Shown: piece by piece, positions 5,085 to 14,315 of the stretch
How positions within the stretch are numbered: position 1 is the stretch's first letter
Layout of the letters: every line of letters starts with the position of its first letter
IMG/VR virus record: IMGVR_UViG_3300036791_000244
Coordinates: 1 to 23,549 of that record
DNA: 23,549 nt
Direction: 5' to 3' (one strand)
Source of the DNA: a virus
The notes under the pieces: generated by a model
Told to the model about the DNA's origin: nothing
Databases searched by the model: none
The model's input: only the letters and a program-made list of their open reading frames with translations
Position numbers and translations under genes: made by a program

Positions 5085-5233
5085 CAGAGGTGCGCGGCGC
5101 CGAAGAGCAGGCTCGCGAAGTAGAGCGCAAGCGCAAGCCAACCGAGATGCACTGCGCCGATTTGCTGTATGCGCGTCGCCACCGCGGCGACGACAAAAGC
5201 GAAGACGAGTAAGATCAAACCAACGTTTGCCAT
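5084..5233 (-). CDS. 49-residue two-span membrane protein (holin-like candidate)
   Basis: Two predicted membrane helices (about 3-20, VGLILLVFAFVVAAVAT, and 30-47, LGWLALALYFASLLFGAA) are joined by a short polar loop RIQQIGAVH. The size and hairpin topology fit class II/III holins, but such proteins are not identifiable by sequence alone. No endolysin lies next to it in this window. AAGGAGAG precedes the ATG, and the stop overlaps the next start as TGATG. Confidence 0.55.
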   Translation of the reverse strand: MANVGLILLVFAFVVAAVATRIQQIGAVHLGWLALALYFASLLFGAAHL

Positions 5234-5235
5234 GA

Positions 5236-5502
5236 TCACTCTCCTTGCAGTTCTTTCAATCTCTTCTCCATCCGCTCGCGTTCGTCCGCGCCGCCGGGGC
5301 CACCGCGTTGCCATTCCAACGACGTGTAGGCCGGAGGCGGCGCCGTGAACACGTCGCCTCGCGACGTCATCACCACGATAGAGCCCGCAGTCTGCGACTC
5401 TGAGAGAGCGATAAAGGAGGGGGTCCAACAAACGGGACCGCCAGTCGGCGAAAGGAATATCGACGGCTCTTCGGGCGTCTCGGTTTTTGTTTTGTCGGCC
5501 AT
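5236..5502 (-). CDS. Small hypothetical protein downstream of the LamG gene
   Basis: The 88-residue product has a charged N-terminus, a central region with PSIFLSPTGGPVCWTPSFIA and GSIVVMTSRGDVFTAPPPAY, and a charged C-terminal helix (ERERMEKRLKELQGE). I start it at the ATG at 5502 because GGAGGA, overlapping the LamG stop, gives the correct spacing. It sits between the adhesin genes and the small membrane protein genes. No family recognised. Confidence 0.5.
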   Translation of the reverse strand: MADKTKTETPEEPSIFLSPTGGPVCWTPSFIALSESQTAGSIVVMTSRGDVFTAPPPAYTSLEWQRGGPGGADERERMEKRLKELQGE

Positions 5503-5506
5503 TTGA

Positions 5507-7633
5507 TCATCCTCCATAGGGCCCTGTCGCCGGCGTGAAGTTGCCGACGTACTGCGCTTGACCCTTGCTGATGCGAACCTCGTCGATGTAGCCGTTGAAA
5601 TAGTTTGTTTGTCCTGCACCCACGGCGAGCGTCCCGCCGGCGGCTTGAATCGTCCCGCTCGCGGTCCACGCCGCTTGCTGGACGCCGTCGTAGTAGGTCG
5701 TAAAGTTATTACCCATGCGCTGCACCGCGCGATGATGCCAAGCGTTCAAGGCGATCGGCCCCATCGACGCGGCGCTGGCGATGTCCCAACTGCTTCCGTT
5801 CGACGTGGCATAGAATAGAGCCGTCCCGCTGCCGCCATCCCATCCGGCGATCCACGGTGAAAATGTCACGCCCCAGGCGCGGGACATGGCCGGGTAGCCG
5901 CCGCCCGATGCAACTCTGTATTCCCACCAATCGAGCGTGAAGTTGCCGTTACCGAAATCCCAATCGGCGACGTTGCCGCCGTTGAGCCACCAACTGCCTC
6001 CGTTACCCTGGAAGCAGGAGGCGCCGAATTTCGAGATGGCGCCGGTCAGAGTGGCGCCGCCTCCCGTCGACCACGGCTTCGGATTGTTGATAGCGCTATC
6101 GGTGATCGTGGCGCTGCCGGCACCGGTGTCGAGATGCAGCAGCGACGTGGCATAACCGAAGAGCGTCTCATTTGGCCAGGACGGCGGCGCTCCAAGCGTC
6201 GGCCCGTAGGGCGCAGACGGCGGCGTGAAGTTCGCTTGCCATCGCGCCGTATCCGATATTCGAAACTCGTCGAAGAGGCCCGGGGTGACTCCCGTCGAAT
6301 CCGAATTGCCGCCGATGTCGAAGAGATCGTTATTGACCCAAAGCCCTCCGCTCAAGGCTGCCGAATTTTGCAGTACGCCGTTCATGTAGACGTAGATCGT
6401 TTGATTCCGCATCACGAGCGCAATGTGGGTCCACGCGTTGAGCGGGATTGTTCCGCAGGTAAGATTGTTGACTGCCCACGTCGAGCCGTCCAACGACATG
6501 TAGAGTGTCAGCACTCCGCTGTTGTCGAACAAAACAAACGGCGAATATGAAGTGGTCGTATTCCGTTTCGTAACGAGCCCGGCGAGGCCGGTAGTGAACC
6601 TGAAGTACCAAAAATCGATCGTCCAGTTCTGAGCATAGAAGTCAAAGTCAGTGCAGTTCCAGTAAGCTGCGCGCCCGGTGTTGGCTGTTGGTTGGAAGCA
6701 CGAAGCGCCAAATTTGAAGTTGCCAGTCGTGATTTGCGCGGCGGCGATGCCGGCCGGTTGAGGAATTCGCACGCCGCCGAGCCTGCCGCGCGCGTCGTCG
6801 TTGATCGTCGTGCTGGCGTTCGCGCCCTCGAAGTGCAGCAGCAGCGTCGTCGCCTCGTCATTGCCGCCGTTCAACACGCCCCAATATGGCTCGCGCGGCG
6901 GCGCGAACGCCCCGGAGTATCGCGCGGTCTGCGAGAATCGAAACTCGACGAGCGACCCGCTCCATGGGCTGTTGAGATTGTTGTTGTTGCCTAAGATCAG
7001 ACCCGTGCTGTCGTTGCGATAGGGCTGCGACGCGTTGGTCCACGTTGCTTGCTGCGCGCCGTCGAGATAGGTCGTCCAAGTGCTCCCCTTTTTTTGGACG
7101 GCGAGATGATGCCACGCGGTGATCGTGGCGGTCCCCATCGATTGCCCGGCCGCAATATCCCAGCTTGTCCCGTTCGAGCTGGCAAAGAATTGCCACGTGC
7201 CCGAATTCTGCTGGATGAGATAGGCGCCGAAGCTGTTGCTCTCGATCTTGGAAAGGACCGCGCCGACCTGCGACACGAACGGATAGACCCAAAGATCGAT
7301 AGTGAAATCGCCTGCCGGCCACACCCTCGCTTGCGCTGCGCCCGTTCCCTGCCGGCCGAGATAGTTGTTGCCAGTGACGCGCTGGTCGAACGTGCACGCG
7401 CGATGAAACCACGACGGGCGCACAGGACCGCCCTGGATCATGACGTTGCCGAGGGCGCCCCAACTATCGCCCGCGGCCGCGGCGCCGTCGTCGGTGATGA
7501 AATTCCCTGAAGTGGCAAGGTTCCATCCGCTCGGCTGCTTGAAATGCAGCAGGCTCGTCGTGAAGCCATCGTTGCCGTAGGTGACCGGCGGCGGCGTGCC
7601 GACCTTGCAGACAACAGTATTGCCCGGAAGCAT
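5507..7633 (-). CDS. Triple LamG (concanavalin A-like) virion adhesin
   Basis: The 708-residue protein holds three LamG-like jelly-roll units at about 26-250, 259-485 and 495-708. Each begins TSLLHF, TTLLLHF or TSLLHL, contains W[TH]H[LIR]A[VL] (AWHHLAVQ, AWTHIALV, AWHHRAVQ) and TTY.DG or IYVYMNG, and ends in the marker E[FV]R[FI]S..(A)..Y.F.PP..PY. Phage LamG proteins are thought to bind surface glycans. I start it at 7633, where ATG overlaps the preceding stop as TGATG, not at the upstream ATG at 7660 inside the previous gene. As the last large protein of the tail operon it probably decorates fibres or contacts host surface sugars. Confidence 0.85.
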   Translation of the reverse strand: MLPGNTVVCKVGTPPPVTYGNDGFTTSLLHFKQPSGWNLATSGNFITDDGAAAAGDSWGALGNVMIQGGPVRPSWFHRACTFDQRVTGNNYLGRQGTGAAQARVWPAGDFTIDLWVYPFVSQVGAVLSKIESNSFGAYLIQQNSGTWQFFASSNGTSWDIAAGQSMGTATITAWHHLAVQKKGSTWTTYLDGAQQATWTNASQPYRNDSTGLILGNNNNLNSPWSGSLVEFRFSQTARYSGAFAPPREPYWGVLNGGNDEATTLLLHFEGANASTTINDDARGRLGGVRIPQPAGIAAAQITTGNFKFGASCFQPTANTGRAAYWNCTDFDFYAQNWTIDFWYFRFTTGLAGLVTKRNTTTSYSPFVLFDNSGVLTLYMSLDGSTWAVNNLTCGTIPLNAWTHIALVMRNQTIYVYMNGVLQNSAALSGGLWVNNDLFDIGGNSDSTGVTPGLFDEFRISDTARWQANFTPPSAPYGPTLGAPPSWPNETLFGYATSLLHLDTGAGSATITDSAINNPKPWSTGGGATLTGAISKFGASCFQGNGGSWWLNGGNVADWDFGNGNFTLDWWEYRVASGGGYPAMSRAWGVTFSPWIAGWDGGSGTALFYATSNGSSWDIASAASMGPIALNAWHHRAVQRMGNNFTTYYDGVQQAAWTASGTIQAAGGTLAVGAGQTNYFNGYIDEVRISKGQAQYVGNFTPATGPYGG

Positions 7634-8748
7634 CAGGCGAAGTTCCCGGTGAAAAAGCACAGCACGATGCTGCTGCTGAGGCAGACATAAGAAAAGCAGT
7701 CGGTGGCGCCGGCGGTCGTCGTCAAAGTAGGCTTCGCGCCTCCCGGAAATTTATAAGCCGAGCCCCAGGTCGTGATCGTGCGAGAGCCGGTCGCGTCTTG
7801 CACCAAATAGATCACGCCTTTTTGCCCGGCCTTGGCGTTTGTTGGATTGGCCAGCGTCCTACCGGTCGCGCCCAGCGTCCAACTGAAGTCAATGCCGGTG
7901 TTGAAATCCGGTGTCACCGTCGCCGCGTCGGTGAGCGTCACCGGCGCCGCCGCCGTCCACACCGTGCTGCCTGACAAATATTTAAGCGCGGTGCCGTTTA
8001 GATATTGGGCGGCAGTCGCCTGTGCCGGAATGTTGTTGTCAACATATTGTTTGGTCGCTGCCTGAAGCGCGCTGCCGGGATCGGCATTGAGCGTCAAAGC
8101 GCCGGTCAGCGTACCGCCGGCAAGCTTCAGATAGCGCCCGTCCGAAATCGTGGCGCTGTAGACCAGCGTCCATGTCGGTGTCGATCCGGTCCGCCCGTAG
8201 GTGTTGCCGTCCGTTGGCGCTTCCGGGACGGGTCCCGGTGGTCCGGTCGGGCCGGTGGCGCCGGTCGAGCCGGTCGGGCCAGCGGGGCCGATCGGGCCAG
8301 CGGGGCCGATCAACGAAACGCCAGCCGGCCATGCGCCCGAGGCCTTCGGGCCGTAGAGCAAATTTGCGGCGGTGTCGATGTAGCTGTCACCGTCGACGCC
8401 GAGCGAGCTGCTCGGCGCGCCAGTGCCGTAATGCATCGTATTGCCCGGTGCGCCTGTCGGCCCGGTCGGGCCGGGCACGCCCGGATTGCCTTGCGGGCCG
8501 CTCGGGCCCGCCCCGCCTGCCGGCCCCTGCGGTCCTGCCGGTCCCGGCTGACCTGCCGGACCGACGCCGCCCGGCCCCATCGGCCCTTGCGGGCCGGGAG
8601 GTCCCATCGGTCCTTGTGCGCCAGTCGGACCGGCCGGGCCGATCGGTGCGACCGCCAAGACCTGATCTTCCGCCGTCGCGCTCTTGATGAGCGTGATGCG
8701 CGACGTGCCGCTCGACAAATAGAAACGCTCGCCGCCGCCGTTGCTCAT
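7633..8748 (-). CDS. Collagen-like tail fibre with two Gly-X-Y stretches
   Basis: The 371-residue protein has a short N-terminal domain (1-35), a Gly-X-Y collagen stretch (about 36-103), a spacer typical of phage collagen proteins ([16 protein letters not shown]), a second Gly-X-Y stretch (about 147-173), then a tail-fibre repeat ([17 protein letters not shown] followed by ATKQYVDN) and a C-terminal beta-rich tip (from about 265) with [13 protein letters not shown]. It should trimerise as a rod with a distal knob. It overlaps the LamG gene by TGATG and follows another collagen-like gene, so the two probably make related parts of the fibre assembly. Confidence 0.85.
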   Translation of the reverse strand: MSNGGGERFYLSSGTSRITLIKSATAEDQVLAVAPIGPAGPTGAQGPMGPPGPQGPMGPGGVGPAGQPGPAGPQGPAGGAGPSGPQGNPGVPGPTGPTGAPGNTMHYGTGAPSSSLGVDGDSYIDTAANLLYGPKASGAWPAGVSLIGPAGPIGPAGPTGSTGATGPTGPPGPVPEAPTDGNTYGRTGSTPTWTLVYSATISDGRYLKLAGGTLTGALTLNADPGSALQAATKQYVDNNIPAQATAAQYLNGTALKYLSGSTVWTAAAPVTLTDAATVTPDFNTGIDFSWTLGATGRTLANPTNAKAGQKGVIYLVQDATGSRTITTWGSAYKFPGGAKPTLTTTAGATDCFSYVCLSSSIVLCFFTGNFA

Positions 8749-8763
8749 TTTAGGGTCTCGCGA

Positions 8764-9495
8764 TCAGCGCAAGCAGATATATCCGATGTACGCCGTTCCG
8801 CTCGGCGACCCGCTCTTCGTCCATTGCAGCGTGAAGCCGTCCGGGTCCAACGATTGAACCGCTCCGTTGATATAATTGCTGCCGTCGAGAGCGAGGAAGA
8901 TTGAACCGCTGCCCGTCGTATTCCATACGTTCGAGCCTCTACCGAGAGGATCGGGGCTCTGTGCGAAGGCGCGATCCCCCACTGACGCACTGCGGACGCC
9001 GATCGAGAAAGACACTTGCCCGTTGATGACGCCGAAGAGTAGGACGAGGTGCGGCTTGAATCCGATGCCGGTGATTGATTGAATCGCGCCACTCGCGTCG
9101 CCCACGTTCTTGCTGATGAGGCCGGTCTCCGACCCGTTGCCCCAAATCGTGTCGCCGTCCGCGCCCGAATGTTTGGTCAAAATCTGAGCAATCAAACCGC
9201 CCGCGGGCGAGCCCAGGCCGGCAGGACCTTGAAGCCCCTGCGGGCCGGTCGGGCCAGCAGCTCCGGTCGGGCCAGTCGGGCCGGCCGGGCCGGCCGGGCC
9301 CGCGGGGCCAGTCGGGCCAGGAGGGCCGTTTGGCGGCCCTTGCGGGCCTTGCGGCCCTTGCGGACCCGTCGCGCCCGGCGGGCCTGTACCGCCCGGGCCT
9401 TGCGGGCCTTGCGGCCCGGGAGGCCCCATCGGTCCCTCCGGCCCGGTTGGTCCCATGGGACCCACGCCCGAGAGCGTCAAGAGTTGATCGCTCAT
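8764..9495 (-). CDS. Collagen-like tail fibre/tip protein
   Basis: The 243-residue protein opens with an 11-residue N-terminus like that of its downstream neighbour ([11 protein letters not shown] against [12 protein letters not shown]). A Gly-X-Y collagen stretch covers about residues 12-98, with one interruption (PPNGPPG). A C-terminal beta-rich domain follows (about 100-243) with [21 protein letters not shown], and a final [11 protein letters not shown] and [10 protein letters not shown]. This C-terminal domain resembles receptor-facing domains of many phage fibres. Its ATG overlaps the upstream stop by 4 bp. No tail-fibre chaperone gene is present nearby. Confidence 0.8.
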   Translation of the reverse strand: MSDQLLTLSGVGPMGPTGPEGPMGPPGPQGPQGPGGTGPPGATGPQGPQGPQGPPNGPPGPTGPAGPAGPAGPTGPTGAAGPTGPQGLQGPAGLGSPAGGLIAQILTKHSGADGDTIWGNGSETGLISKNVGDASGAIQSITGIGFKPHLVLLFGVINGQVSFSIGVRSASVGDRAFAQSPDPLGRGSNVWNTTGSGSIFLALDGSNYINGAVQSLDPDGFTLQWTKSGSPSGTAYIGYICLR

Positions 9496-9869
9496 CGCGT
9501 CGTGCCGAGCACGACGGTCGCCGTGCCTTCCCAGATGCGTTCCTGATAGCCGTTGGTCATATCGCGCACGAGATCGGAGACATAATCCCCTGGCATCAAT
9601 TGCGAGAGCATGTTGCGATCGAGCAAGATGGTGAAGGCACCGCCCGGCGCGTCGGTGATGGTGATTCCTTGCGTGTCTGAAGACGCGGCAACGAGCACCG
9701 TGTGATCACTCTCCTGCCGGCGAATCTCCATTTTGAGCGTCGAGCCGGTGAGATCGATCGGCGTCGTCGTCACGCCGCCGTCTGGCGACGTCGCATAGAG
9801 AAACGGCACGATCCAATCATCGTTTAATGCGATGTTCATCTGGCCGGTGTAGTAGGCCGGGCCCGACAT
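9492..9869 (-). CDS. Small beta-sandwich virion protein
   Basis: The 125-residue protein has the pattern seen in small phage tail-associated beta-sandwich proteins: [14 protein letters not shown], then [33 protein letters not shown] and [11 protein letters not shown], ending in [10 protein letters not shown]. Homologues in other phages are often found just before fibre genes and may link a fibre to the baseplate (inference). AAGGTGACGC precedes its ATG, and it overlaps the collagen-like gene by 4 bp. Confidence 0.6.
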   Translation of the reverse strand: MSGPAYYTGQMNIALNDDWIVPFLYATSPDGGVTTTPIDLTGSTLKMEIRRQESDHTVLVAASSDTQGITITDAPGGAFTILLDRNMLSQLMPGDYVSDLVRDMTNGYQERIWEGTATVVLGTTR

Positions 9870-9888
9870 GCGTCACCTTGTTTGTTTG

Positions 9889-11247
9889 TTAGGTATAGTA
9901 TTGGCCGCCGCTCGACGCGGAGCCGGCCACGGTGCCCGGGAAGTAGGAAACGCCGCCGCCGTAGCTGTCGATGATGCCGTTCGCTTGCGCGTACCACTTC
10001 GGGCCACTGATGTTGCCGCCGCCAGTGATCGTCGTGTATTTCATCTGCGCGATGCCGAGCGCGAGCGCTCCGATAAAGCCCGCTGAGAAACTGACTGGAC
10101 CGAGAACGTTGAGCGAAGGCCAGCTCGACGGAAATGCCGCCGGAAAACTGAGCAGGCCAGATAGCTGCGCATTCATGTGCGAGACTGCGTTTGCGCCAGA
10201 CTCGATCGTGATCGTGCCGCCCTGGAGGAACATCGATGAGCCACTGTCGCCGGACGAGATGTGATAACGCGCACACGGCCCGAAGCGAACATTCGCTAGG
10301 ATCGCGATGCCGCCATTTGATGATATGCCGTCGAGCTGACCGGCCCCGGTCGTGCAGCGAATACCGTTGTAGATGTAATAGCCTCCGGTCTGGAAGAAGC
10401 ACGAATAGAGATTTGACCCGGCAGGAATTTGGACGGTGACGTTTTGCGGATTGGCGGTGTTGCCCTGTATACCGACTTGGCCGCTTCCATTAAGCGGACG
10501 AAGCGAAACCGGTCCGGTATAGGTGCCGTCAGCAATGTTGATTGATTGATTGTAGCCGTTCATATTGTATTTCAGCACTTCGTCGCTGGCGCGCTGAATC
10601 GTCTTGAACGGTCCGACTTTCGCGGAGACAACAGTCGCCGAGGTGCCGTCGTAGTTGGTATCGTCGCCGGTCGTTCCGTTGACGTACCAATTCACGTTTT
10701 TCTGAAGCGACGGGATGCTGCCGCCGCTGGTCGGACCGCCAGAGGTGTTGCCCGGCTTCCCCGCGATGATCAGCCATTCCGTGCCATCGAAGAACAGCAA
10801 TATGACGCTGGCCGGAACAACGTCGCCGAGATCGACGGGGGTGAGATTCGGATTCATCACCGGCATGAACGCCGAGCCGTTGACGCTGAAGACCGTGCCG
10901 CCCTTCACCGAGTCGTATGCCGGCTTGAACCAAATCGCAGTGCCGGCCGGAGGCGGCATGATCGGCATCGACGGGATCGAGGCGCTCCATTGCGACGCGT
11001 TGCCGATATTTGTTGCCCATTTGAATTTGTTGTTGACGTCCATGATCTTCAGCATCTGCAAGAGCTGCGTCAGATCAGAATTCGTGCCGCCGAGCGCGAC
11101 CGCCGTGATGGCGTTCATGATCTCGCGCTGCGGATATTCGACCGCCGCCGCCGGCACGATCGAGCCCTGAATGCCAGCGCTCGGATTGCCGTCGATATAC
11201 GCCGCGTTCGGGTTGCTCGGTTGGTCGAATGGTTGATTGTATTTCAT
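9889..11247 (-). CDS. Beta-helix tail fibre/tailspike-like protein
   Basis: The 452-residue protein has an N-terminal attachment region (1-180) containing FDGTEWLIIAGKPGN. A linker leads to WYVNGTTGDDTNYDGTSAT (about 190) and PFKTIQRASDEV, the hallmark that opens right-handed parallel beta-helix domains of phage tailspikes. Residues about 230-440 are rich in short beta strands and turns (INIADGTYTGPVSLRPL, VGIQGNTANPQNVTVQIPAG, TITIESGANAVSHMN), consistent with stacked coils. Beta-helix spikes often bind or cleave polysaccharide, but I see no catalytic motif I can assign. It is the first of the adhesin genes after the baseplate. Confidence 0.75.
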   Translation of the reverse strand: MKYNQPFDQPSNPNAAYIDGNPSAGIQGSIVPAAAVEYPQREIMNAITAVALGGTNSDLTQLLQMLKIMDVNNKFKWATNIGNASQWSASIPSMPIMPPPAGTAIWFKPAYDSVKGGTVFSVNGSAFMPVMNPNLTPVDLGDVVPASVILLFFDGTEWLIIAGKPGNTSGGPTSGGSIPSLQKNVNWYVNGTTGDDTNYDGTSATVVSAKVGPFKTIQRASDEVLKYNMNGYNQSINIADGTYTGPVSLRPLNGSGQVGIQGNTANPQNVTVQIPAGSNLYSCFFQTGGYYIYNGIRCTTGAGQLDGISSNGGIAILANVRFGPCARYHISSGDSGSSMFLQGGTITIESGANAVSHMNAQLSGLLSFPAAFPSSWPSLNVLGPVSFSAGFIGALALGIAQMKYTTITGGGNISGPKWYAQANGIIDSYGGGVSYFPGTVAGSASSGGQYYT

Positions 11248-11262
11248 TGACGTTGCCTCGAT

Positions 11263-11940
11263 TTAGTAGGTAACGACCTCATCCCATTCGGTCGTCACCG
11301 CGAAGCTCCACGTGCCGGCTGCCGGCACGCTGGCGCGGATGACGAAGCCCTCGTTCTGGACGAGGTAAAGCGGATGCTGGTCCGGTTGCTTTTCAAACAA
11401 GGTCAGCGCCCCGGCGAGCGCCGTGTTGCCCGTGCCCGGACATGTCACGGGTAGCGAGTGCAGCGGATCAGGGTCGAGCGTCCGCGTTCCCGGAGAGAGC
11501 GCCGCCGTGTTCGCGTAGGTGATCGAGGCAAGCGACGCATTCATGCTGGTCCGCAGTTGGCCAGCATCCCCGCCGAGGCTTGCCGCGAGGCCGCCGCCGT
11601 CCTGCGCCGTGAACGCGCGCGCGGCATAGAGATCGAACGTCGCAATGCCCGCTGTGAACGCTGCTATCGACCATGCGCTCAATCTTATGCGGCGGATCAA
11701 GGCGAGCAGCGTTGCGGGATATTGGAACGCGTAGATCGGCGAGTTCGGAGCGAGCCCTGCGGCCATCACGCCCGACTTGCCGCAATGTTGAAACATCCCT
11801 CCCGTGCCGTAGTCGATCGGATAGCCCGAGGAGAGAATCATCGAGCGCAGAAATGAACCATCGCCGACCGACGAGAGATCGCGCATGCGGACAGTAAAGA
11901 GATTGCCGACGCCGTCCTTTATTTGTTTGTTGTCCGCCAT
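11263..11940 (-). CDS. Conserved virion-associated hypothetical protein
   Basis: The 225-residue protein contains GNLFTVRMRDLSSVGDGSF, MFQHCGKSGVMAAGLA and IYAFQYPATLLALIRRIRL, a pattern I recognise from many phages, where it sits between baseplate and fibre genes. The function is unknown. The mix of aromatic residues and short beta segments suggests a structural virion protein. It starts 1 nt after the stop of the gp48-like gene, in keeping with membership of the tail operon. Confidence 0.6.
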   Translation of the reverse strand: MADNKQIKDGVGNLFTVRMRDLSSVGDGSFLRSMILSSGYPIDYGTGGMFQHCGKSGVMAAGLAPNSPIYAFQYPATLLALIRRIRLSAWSIAAFTAGIATFDLYAARAFTAQDGGGLAASLGGDAGQLRTSMNASLASITYANTAALSPGTRTLDPDPLHSLPVTCPGTGNTALAGALTLFEKQPDQHPLYLVQNEGFVIRASVPAAGTWSFAVTTEWDEVVTY

Positions 11941-11941
11941 G

Positions 11942-12685
11942 TCACATCATCCCTAGCGCGAGATAACTGCTGTTGTAGGTCTGGCTGAAATCAAGCGCGG
12001 TGACTGCCGAGAAGTCATAGACGATGTCGGTATGTGCCGGCTTCCACCGATCGAGGACGCATTCCAAATCTTCCGGCGCGCTGATCGCGAGCAGACGGTC
12101 GACGCCGCATTCGGATTGACCAGTGCGAAAATAGGTGAGCCGCAGTGCGTTGACGTGAACCGTCCAGTAGTAGCGAATCTCTGGCGGCCCGAGCTGCCAC
12201 ATGTAGTGATCCGGCTCCTCGGGATTATCGAGGACCGAGCGCGTGTCGCCGACGCGGGAGATGCCGCACTGGTACGGCAGATATTCGGTGATCGTGATGT
12301 TGTAGCCGAGCGCCTCGGCAACATCGATAAAGAATTGCCGGCTTTGTCCGCCGAGCATCGTCATCTTGAGCACGAGCGCCGTGCGCCGTGCCTCGATCCC
12401 TTGCGGTGCCTTCACGCATGGATCAGGCAGGCCCCATGCGCGCTCCCAATCGGGCAGAAGCTCCGTCGTCTGGCGCGGATCGGATTCGATCTCCAACAAA
12501 TCGGCGGCACGGCTATCGACGAAGCCGTAATAATCAGCAAGACCTTCGACGCCGAGGACGAGCGTGCTTAGCGGATCGCGCGGCCATGCTTGCCCTTGCG
12601 GCAGCAACCGAAGCAAAGCTTGCGCGTAGTCGCTGCCGCCGCGCCTGACGTGACGGTCCGCCGGCAAGCTAAAAAGATCAGCCAT
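11942..12685 (-). CDS. Mu gp48-like baseplate protein (YmfQ/DUF2313)
   Basis: The 247-residue protein matches the YmfQ/DUF2313 family: YAQALLRLLPQGQAWPRD near the start (about 20-37), then DPRQTTELLPDWERAWGLPD (about 69-88), then RRTALVLKMTMLGGQSRQFF. It closes the baseplate assembly genes in Mu-like and P2-like phages (P2 tail protein I role). It overlaps baseplate J by 8 bp. The C-terminal region (about 140-247) has a WKPAHTDIVYDF segment, as is usual in this family. Confidence 0.85.
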   Translation of the reverse strand: MADLFSLPADRHVRRGGSDYAQALLRLLPQGQAWPRDPLSTLVLGVEGLADYYGFVDSRAADLLEIESDPRQTTELLPDWERAWGLPDPCVKAPQGIEARRTALVLKMTMLGGQSRQFFIDVAEALGYNITITEYLPYQCGISRVGDTRSVLDNPEEPDHYMWQLGPPEIRYYWTVHVNALRLTYFRTGQSECGVDRLLAISAPEDLECVLDRWKPAHTDIVYDFSAVTALDFSQTYNSSYLALGMM

Positions 12686-13808
12686 GCGCTAGAAGTTTCA
12701 TGCTCGTCGGGAGCGGGGAGGTGCTGTAGTAGATATCTCCCAAGGTCGCCATGTGCCCGGCGTCCGGCATCACGTCATCCTGCGTGCTCATGTCGAAGGA
12801 GATCACGCCGGCTGCCGCCATCACGGCCGCATATTTCCAGGCCGCGTAGATTGTTTGTCCGGGGCTCGCATAGGCGTAGAGCATCGCCTCGATCGAAGCC
12901 TCGATCGCTGCGCGCGTCGCCGACGTGTCGGGATTAAGATTGATGATCGAGAAATCGATCGGCTGCTTGAGCGGCGCGAGGACGTAACATTCCTTCACAG
13001 TGACCGGCCGCTTCGAATTGATGTAGTCGGCGACGGGCTGAATATCCTCGGGCAATGGAAACCCGCCATTGTCCGCTCTGAGGTCGTCCATCATAAATCT
13101 GACCGAGGCGGTTCCGATGCCCATCTCGTTGCCGACCGCCCACGCGCGCGTCACGCCCGGCACCGCGAGGGCCCAGGCTTCGTAATCGGTTGCGCAGCCG
13201 CCCATCGGCGGTTCGCGAATGCGGCGTAGGACGCGGGCGCGCAGCTCGTCGTCGGTCTCGGTGTCTGCGCCGCCTTCGAGGGTTACGACCGTTGCGGCGC
13301 CATCGACGCCGGCAACGATGTTGACCACGCTAAGCGTCGTTCCGAGGATGAGATTGCCGGCCGCTCCCGGGTCGAGCGCTTGGATCGGGGCCGGCGTCGG
13401 CAGGCCGCTCGGGTCGACCGTGACGTCCGCCGTCGTCGCGTAGCCGAAGCCGGTGCCGGAATAGAGAAGTTGCGTTCCGGTCGGAACAATGATGCCAATC
13501 CCGAGTCCGGTAAAGGTCGCCTCGCCGCTAGCGAAGGTCGCGAGCTTGCGCCCGGTCGAGCCGTCTGCATTGGTGAGCCAGATATTCCCGTGCCGATCGA
13601 GCCACTCGGCCTCGGCCGTGTCCGGCATGAGCTGGAGCGCGAGCCAATCAATGTATTGCAGCACGAGATGGCAAAGTGCGCCCATCGCATCGGAGAGGAC
13701 GCGCAGCACGGAGTTCGGCACGTTTGCGTCTGCGCCCGGGAGTCTTCCGGTGATCGCATCGCGCACGAGGCTGCGCACTTCCCGCAAAGTCGGCGTCGAC
13801 CATGGCAT
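12678..13808 (-). CDS. Baseplate J-like protein (Mu gp47 family)
   Basis: The 376-residue protein is a baseplate wedge component. The evidence includes DANVPNSVLRVLSDAMGALCHLVLQYIDWLALQLMP-type N-terminal helices (about 23-60), DTAEAEWLDRHGNIWL (about 61-76), GTQLLYSGTGFGYATTADV (about 105-123), ETDDELRARVLRRIREPP (about 181-198), and a long tail with TVKECYVLAPLKQPIDFSI. Wedge proteins of this family join the hub to the outer baseplate and fibres. The gene starts 3 nt after the gp46 stop. Confidence 0.9.
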   Translation of the reverse strand: MPWSTPTLREVRSLVRDAITGRLPGADANVPNSVLRVLSDAMGALCHLVLQYIDWLALQLMPDTAEAEWLDRHGNIWLTNADGSTGRKLATFASGEATFTGLGIGIIVPTGTQLLYSGTGFGYATTADVTVDPSGLPTPAPIQALDPGAAGNLILGTTLSVVNIVAGVDGAATVVTLEGGADTETDDELRARVLRRIREPPMGGCATDYEAWALAVPGVTRAWAVGNEMGIGTASVRFMMDDLRADNGGFPLPEDIQPVADYINSKRPVTVKECYVLAPLKQPIDFSIINLNPDTSATRAAIEASIEAMLYAYASPGQTIYAAWKYAAVMAAAGVISFDMSTQDDVMPDAGHMATLGDIYYSTSPLPTSMKLLAHG

Positions 13809-13811
13809 GAG

Positions 13812-14315
13812 CTACTCAATGATCCCTTGCCAGAGAATTTGATATTGCAGCTCGATCGCGGTCTTTGGTCCGCGGTAGAGCCGGATGAGAACATTGATGC
13901 GCTGCTTATCGACGCGCTCGACGTCGACGAACATTTGCGAGGCGATGCGCAAATCGATGAAGGGCTGCAACGCCTCCTTGATGTAGAATTGAATGCGCTG
14001 GAGCGTCGAGCCTTGCTGCGCGCTCGGCCCGGTGATTTTCTCGCGGGCGAGCAGCCAAAGCCGCGAGCCGATCGGCCAGCCGCCCCAAATCACTTCGGCG
14101 TCGAGATCGGCCCACCATCCCCGCCGATCCGTCGAATCAGGATCGGGCAGGATGTCCGTCGGCGCCGCGAGTCGATCAGTGCCAAGCGCGACGATGACCG
14201 CGGTCGCCAGAGCTTGCGTCTCATCGAGCGTTCCGTCATTGAGCAACAACCAATCAACCGAGACCTCCGTTTGATAGGGGAAGGTCCCGACTTGGACGAG
14301 GCGGACGTCGGGCAT
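13812..14315 (-). CDS. Mu gp46-like baseplate protein
   Basis: The 167-residue protein matches the phage GP46 family (T4 gp25-like role): LNDGTLDETQALATAVIVAL (about 27-46), then STDRRGWWADLD, a typical GSRLWLLAREK, and YIKEALQPFID. It is a small wedge or sheath-polymerisation starter of the baseplate. I chose the ATG at 14315 because it overlaps the spike stop as TGATG. A longer upstream frame (to 14435) runs inside the spike gene. Confidence 0.9.
   Translation of the reverse strand: MPDVRLVQVGTFPYQTEVSVDWLLLNDGTLDETQALATAVIVALGTDRLAAPTDILPDPDSTDRRGWWADLDAEVIWGGWPIGSRLWLLAREKITGPSAQQGSTLQRIQFYIKEALQPFIDLRIASQMFVDVERVDKQRINVLIRLYRGPKTAIELQYQILWQGIIE

Noticed and set aside
8230-9440. Short GC-rich repeats that could suggest a CRISPR or tandem DNA repeat
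   Set aside because: The periodicity is 9 bp and follows the Gly-X-Y codons of the collagen-like fibre genes, so it is coding repetition.
5507-11247. Diversity-generating retroelement with a variable region in a fibre gene
   Set aside because: No reverse transcriptase gene or template repeat is visible in the window.
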